Source of the DNA: Nocardioides cremeus
GTDB taxonomy: Bacteria; Actinomycetota; Actinomycetes; Propionibacteriales; Nocardioidaceae
Direction of reading: 5' to 3'
Assembly (NCBI RefSeq): GCF_030518195.1
Contig: NZ_JAULSC010000004.1
Coordinates: forward strand, 124,001 to 188,000
DNA: 64,000 nt
Both the position numbers and the translations under genes were made by a program. This document shows, piece by piece, positions 62,700-64,000 of this stretch (positions are counted from its first letter, which is position 1; every line of letters starts with the position of its first letter). The notes beneath the pieces were generated by a model, which searched no databases, had not been told where the DNA came from, and saw only the letters and a list, made by a program, of their open reading frames with translations.

Positions 62700-63485
62700 T
62701 CAGCGTCCTCTCGCGCCGCGGCGCTCCATGTAGGCCACCAGCCGGGTCAGCGGCAGGGTGACGGCCAGGTACATCAGGGCCGCGATCGTCAGCGGCGTCG
62801 AGTTGCCGACCGAGGAGACACCGTCGCGGGCGAAGGTGGTCAGCTCCTGCTGCGACAGCGCCATGCCGGCGATGAACAGCAGCGAGGTGTCCTTGATCAG
62901 CACCACCAGCTCGTTGGTCAGCGGGGGGATCACGATCCGGAAGGCCTGGGGAAGCACCACCGAGACCATCGTCCACCCGGCCGGCATGCCGAGGGAGTGC
63001 GCCGCCTCGACCTGCCCCTTCGGGACCGCCTGGATGCCCGCGCGGATCGTCTCGGCGATGTAGGCGGCCGAGACGATGATCAGCGCGAGCAGACCGGCGC
63101 CCGCGCTGCCGCCGGGCGGTCGCCACTGGAAGGCGATCGGCACCGCGAAGGCGAACGTGAAGATCACCAGCAGGGCGGGCAGGCCGCGGAAGAACTCGAT
63201 GTAGGCCGTCGCGACCCACCGGTAGGGCGCCACCGGCGAGAGCTTCATCAGCGCCAGCACGAGGCCCAGCACCATGCCGCCGGCGAAGGCGATCGCGGTG
63301 TAGATGATCGTGTTCTTCGCCGCGATGACGACCACGTCGGGGAAGAGCTCCCGGGCGATCTCGACGTTGAAGAAGGCCTTCTGGATGGCCGGCCAGTCGG
63401 CGGCCAGGACCAGCGCGGCGACGGCGGCCACGAAGATCGCGTACATCACCCCGCGGGTCAGGCGGGTCTTCGTGGTCCTCTTCAC
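62700..63485 (-). CDS. Polar amino acid ABC transporter, permease
   Basis: 261 aa. About five or six helices; HisM/GlnP features [17 protein letters not shown], the EAA-type loop [20 protein letters not shown] and [18 protein letters not shown] start with GAGGAG upstream, 47 bp after the binding-protein stop. Only one permease gene is present, so it probably works as a homodimer. Confidence 0.93.
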   Translation of the reverse strand: MKRTTKTRLTRGVMYAIFVAAVAALVLAADWPAIQKAFFNVEIARELFPDVVVIAAKNTIIYTAIAFAGGMVLGLVLALMKLSPVAPYRWVATAYIEFFRGLPALLVIFTFAFAVPIAFQWRPPGGSAGAGLLALIIVSAAYIAETIRAGIQAVPKGQVEAAHSLGMPAGWTMVSVVLPQAFRIVIPPLTNELVVLIKDTSLLFIAGMALSQQELTTFARDGVSSVGNSTPLTIAALMYLAVTLPLTRLVAYMERRGARGR

Positions 63486-63532
63486 GAGGGACTCCTCAAC
63501 GGTTCGTTGCTACGGACGAGGACGCCGCGGCG

Positions 63533-64000
63533 TCAGGAGTCGGAGAAGTACTTCTCGTAGATGGTGTCGTACTCGCCGCTGTCGCGGAGCTCCTGGAGGT
63601 TCTCGTTGATGGCCTCGAGGAGGTCCTCGCTGCCCTCCTCCTTGACCGCGAAGCCGTAGGACTCGTCGGTGTCGTACTCCTCGACGATCTCGTAGGCGCC
63701 GTCCTCGGTGTGGTCGAGGTTGACCGGGAGGTCCTGCAGGACCGCCGCGACGCCGCCGGAGTTCAGGGCCGCGTAGAGCTCGGCGTCGCTGGGGAAGGAG
63801 ACCAGCTCGGCGCCTTCGGGCACGTTGTCCTGGGCGTACTGCGCTCCGGTGGTGCCCTGCTGGACGCCGACCTTCTCGCCGTCGAGGTCGTCGATGGAGG
63901 CGATGTCGCCGCCGGCCTCGGCCAGCAGCGACTGCTTGGAGTCGTAGTAGGGGTCGGAGAAGTCGAGGTTCTGCTCGCGCTCCTCGGTGATCGTCATCGC
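63533..64000 (-). CDS. Amino acid ABC transporter substrate-binding protein, C-terminal part
   Basis: Only the last 155 residues lie in the window; the start is beyond the right edge. SBP_bac_3 features: MTITEEREQNLDFSDPYY, the usual ligand-site stretch, then KVGVQQGTTGAQYAQ and the C-terminal NENLQELRDSGEYDTIYEKYF. First gene of the operon with the permease and ATPase genes. Very acidic composition, typical of an exported binding protein. Confidence 0.92.
   Translation of the reverse strand, partial: AMTITEEREQNLDFSDPYYDSKQSLLAEAGGDIASIDDLDGEKVGVQQGTTGAQYAQDNVPEGAELVSFPSDAELYAALNSGGVAAVLQDLPVNLDHTEDGAYEIVEEYDTDESYGFAVKEEGSEDLLEAINENLQELRDSGEYDTIYEKYFSDS

Overview
The window is 64 kb of chromosomal DNA from a very GC-rich actinobacterium. 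Gene content fits a Nocardioides-like member of the Nocardioidaceae (an inference, not tested): glgX-treY-treZ trehalose synthesis, ergothioneine genes egtB and egtD, a complete recC-recB-recD operon, an MMPL transporter with an LppX/LprG-type lipoprotein, DUF4333 lipoproteins, a TIGR04338 metallohydrolase next to DUF2786, and a mycothiol-type DinB protein. Coding density is very high. No gap exceeds 300 bp (the longest, 50836-51056, is 221 bp), and I saw no rRNA, tRNA, CRISPR, prophage or insertion sequence.

Layout. 1-6.6 kb: tRNA-editing operon (tadA partner, tadA, FAD-linked oxidase running off the left edge), upp, the three-gene proton-translocating transhydrogenase pntAA-pntAB-pntB, RNA cyclic phosphodiesterase and a VIT1-type transporter. 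6.7-14.4 kb: an LCAD-like acyl-CoA dehydrogenase divergent from glgX-treY-treZ, which debranches glycogen and converts its chains to trehalose. 14.4-18.4 kb: lipoprotein and MMPL exporter with a divergent TetR regulator and a palindromic operator. 18.4-21.5 kb: sirtuin, DUF4333 lipoprotein, menB, ACT-domain protein. 21.5-30.3 kb: recC-recB-recD, each junction overlapping by 4 bp. 30.3-34.6 kb: two adjacent tandem duplications, first a pair of PGPGW membrane proteins, then a pair of large unrecognised proteins with an XRE-like N-terminus. The second pair shares a perfect 570-bp block and has arrays of about 11-bp repeats upstream of each copy.

34.8-41.3 kb: TetR and a divergent acyl-CoA dehydrogenase sharing a 32-bp palindromic operator, threonine dehydratase, a secreted protein followed by a class F-like sortase, and a phosphotransferase. 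41.4-49 kb: egtB-egtD, a YjbR protein, a class V aminotransferase, PEP carboxylase and an isochorismatase-like hydrolase. 49-57.3 kb: two paralogous SDRs, an atypical SDR, an unknown protein, the TIGR04338-DUF2786-patatin run, a zinc alcohol dehydrogenase and an aldo/keto reductase. 57.4-64 kb: DJ-1/PfpI protein, CNT nucleoside transporter, AtoE-type fatty-acid transporter, DinB protein and an amino-acid ABC transporter running off the right edge.

Three genome-wide themes stand out. (1) Many genes that lead a transcript have a TANNNT box 6-7 nt before the start codon, the signature of leaderless mRNA. (2) Several gene ends carry tandem 21-30 bp repeats with a shared GASCCGGC core directly after, or even including, the stop codon. 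(3) The tandem XRE-like pair with its identical front half and iteron arrays is the best candidate for an undescribed system.
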